DNA of 64,000 nucleotides from Rhabditoides inermis (Eukaryota; Nematoda; Chromadorea; Rhabditida; Rhabditidae): NCBI GenBank assembly GCA_963966185.1, contig CAWZYM010000231.1, positions 514,001 to 578,000 of the forward strand, given 5' to 3'. A program made the translations under genes and the position numbers. The notes under the pieces are model-generated. The model did no database searches. It saw only the letters and a list, made by a program, of their open reading frames with translations, and was not told the origin of the DNA. Shown here in pieces: positions 63,301 through 64,000 of this stretch. The number at the start of each line of letters is the position of its first letter. Position 1 is the stretch's first letter.

Positions 63301-64000
63301 ACAGATGTGATAACCAATACACCACGAGACCACGTTTTAATGCTTCAAAACTATCAACAAAATCATAAGAACATCTTTTCGTGTGACGCAAAAGAATTGA
63401 TCTCGGGCGGGCTCGAACCGCCGACCTTCTGTGTGTTAGACAGATGTGATAACCACTACACCACGAGACCACGTTTTGATTCTTCAAAACTATCAACAAA
63501 ATCATAAGAACATCTTTTCGTGTGACGCAAAAGAATTGATCTCGGGCGGGCTCGAACCGCCGACCTTCTGTGTGTTAGACAGATGTGATAACCACTACAC
63601 CACGAGACCACGTTTTGATTCTTCAAAACTATCAACAAAATCATAAGAACATCTTTTCGTGTGACGCAAAAGAATTGATCTCGGGCGGGCTCGAACCGCC
63701 GACCTTCTGTGTGTTAGACAGATGTGATAACCACTACACCACGAGACCACATGTTCGCACAACGATGGGACCGAGCTTTCCTCTCGCGGTAGCGAAGAAT
63801 CGTTTTTCACCAAAAGACAAAACTACATGAACTGACTTCCGTACATGCGTAGTGTTATCACTATCCACTGAGTTGCGGCAGAATAAAAGAATTGATCTCA
63901 GGCGGGCTCGAACCGCCGACCTTCTGTGTGTTAGACAGATGTGATAACCACTACACCACGAGACCACGTTTTAATGCTTCAAAACTATCAACAAAATCAT

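Larger units (their letters stand above)
5966..64000 (-). repeat. giant tandem array of tRNA-Val(AAC) units, interrupted by mobile elements
   Basis: The repeat unit is a 73-bp tRNA gene plus one of two spacers. The short spacer is 66 bp (138-139 bp period); the long spacer is about 144 bp (216-218 bp period) and unrelated to the short one. I placed 247 complete or nearly complete copies and two truncated ones, all in the same orientation. Spacer and tRNA are about equally conserved, and spacer variants travel with particular tRNA variants, so whole groups of units have been copied together by unequal exchange or segmental duplication. The array is broken by elements at 11610-20075, 29730-36247 and 38192-40093, and continues beyond the right edge. 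Confidence 0.95.
40094..64000 (-). tRNA. block D: 145 tandem tRNA-Val(AAC) genes, continuing past the edge
   Basis: Left coordinates (73 bp each unless noted elsewhere): 40178, 40317, 40456, 40673, 40812, 40951, 41090, 41307, 41446, 41585, 41802, 41941, 42159, 42297, 42436, 42654, 42793, 42932, 43149, 43288, 43513, 43651, 43790, 44008, 44147, 44286, 44503, 44642, 44860, 44998, 45137, 45355, 45494, 45633, 45850, 45989, 46214, 46352, 46491, 46709, 46848, 46987, 47204, 47343, 47482, 47621, 47760, 47978, 48117, 48256, 48473, 48612, 48751, 48890, 49107, 49246, 49385, 49524, 49741, 49880, 50098, 50236, 50374, 50512, 50651, 50869, 51007, 51145, 51283, 51422, 51640, 51779, 51996, 52135, 52274, 52413, 52631, 52770, 52987, 53126, 53265, 53404, 53622, 53761, 53900, 54039, 54257, 54395, 54534, 54752, 54891, 55108, 55247, 55386, 55525, 55743, 55882, 56021, 56160, 56378, 56516, 56655, 56873, 57012, 57229, 57368, 57507, 57646, 57864, 58003, 58142, 58281, 58420, 58637, 58776, 59001, 59139, 59278, 59417, 59634, 59773, 59998, 60136, 60275, 60491, 60707, 60846, 61063, 61280, 61498, 61715, 61854, 61993, 62209, 62348, 62487, 62626, 62765, 62904, 63043, 63259, 63398, 63537, 63676, 63893. 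Higher-order periods include 2701, 1269, 771, 2121 and 997 bp. Confidence 0.93.

Noticed and set aside
6127..63967. Hundreds of 60-98 codon frames in the array, both strands
   Set aside because: They are translations of the tRNA gene and its spacers, repeat with the unit and have no codon bias or start context; the folded tRNA explains the conservation.

Overview
The window is eukaryotic and looks nematode. Its left 5.2 kb holds a saposin-like secreted protein gene and a C4 zinc-finger nuclear hormone receptor of the divergent kind expanded in nematodes. Both have small exons and T-rich 3' splice sites ending in TTTCAG or similar. A diplogastrid such as Pristionchus is possible, but the genus cannot be fixed from sequence alone.

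Layout. 1-1165: promoter and four-exon saposin-like gene. 1166-2147: no gene seen. 2174-5192: about twelve-exon nuclear receptor with a tRNA-derived SINE in a late intron. 5193-5965: no gene seen. From about 5966 to the right edge almost everything is one tandem array of tRNA-Val(AAC) genes, all on the minus strand. I placed 247 full-length or nearly full-length copies and 2 truncated ones, in four blocks: 5966-11609 (33), 20102-29729 (58 plus 2 truncated), 36274-38191 (11) and 40094-64000 (145, still running at the edge). Copies are spaced 138-139 bp or 216-218 bp apart because two unrelated spacers alternate, and groups of units are duplicated again as higher-order repeats.

The blocks are separated by mobile elements. 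Two near-identical copies of one CR1-like non-LTR retrotransposon (11610-20075 and 29730-36247, minus strand) each begin exactly at the 3' end of a tRNA copy and carry an inverted 26-bp tRNA fragment at their 5' junction. The first was later split by a Penelope-like element with an N-terminal GIY-YIG domain (11817-15898, plus strand). The second was split by a 2.1-kb DNA transposon with 8-bp target duplications (31347-33472). A third, 5'-truncated non-LTR element (38192-40093, plus strand) sits inside a long tRNA spacer.

Interpretation. Each tRNA unit has its own A box, B box and usually a T4 terminator, so many could be transcribed by RNA polymerase III. However, substitutions at invariant tRNA positions are amplified together with their spacers, so part of the array behaves as a satellite. 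Shared element flanks show that array plus retrotransposon was duplicated as a block before the later insertions. The most unusual points are the size of this single-isoacceptor array, the decayed sublineage that lost both B box and terminator, the retrotransposon sitting exactly at a tRNA 3' end, and its ORF1-UAG-endonuclease-ATGA-RT layout.
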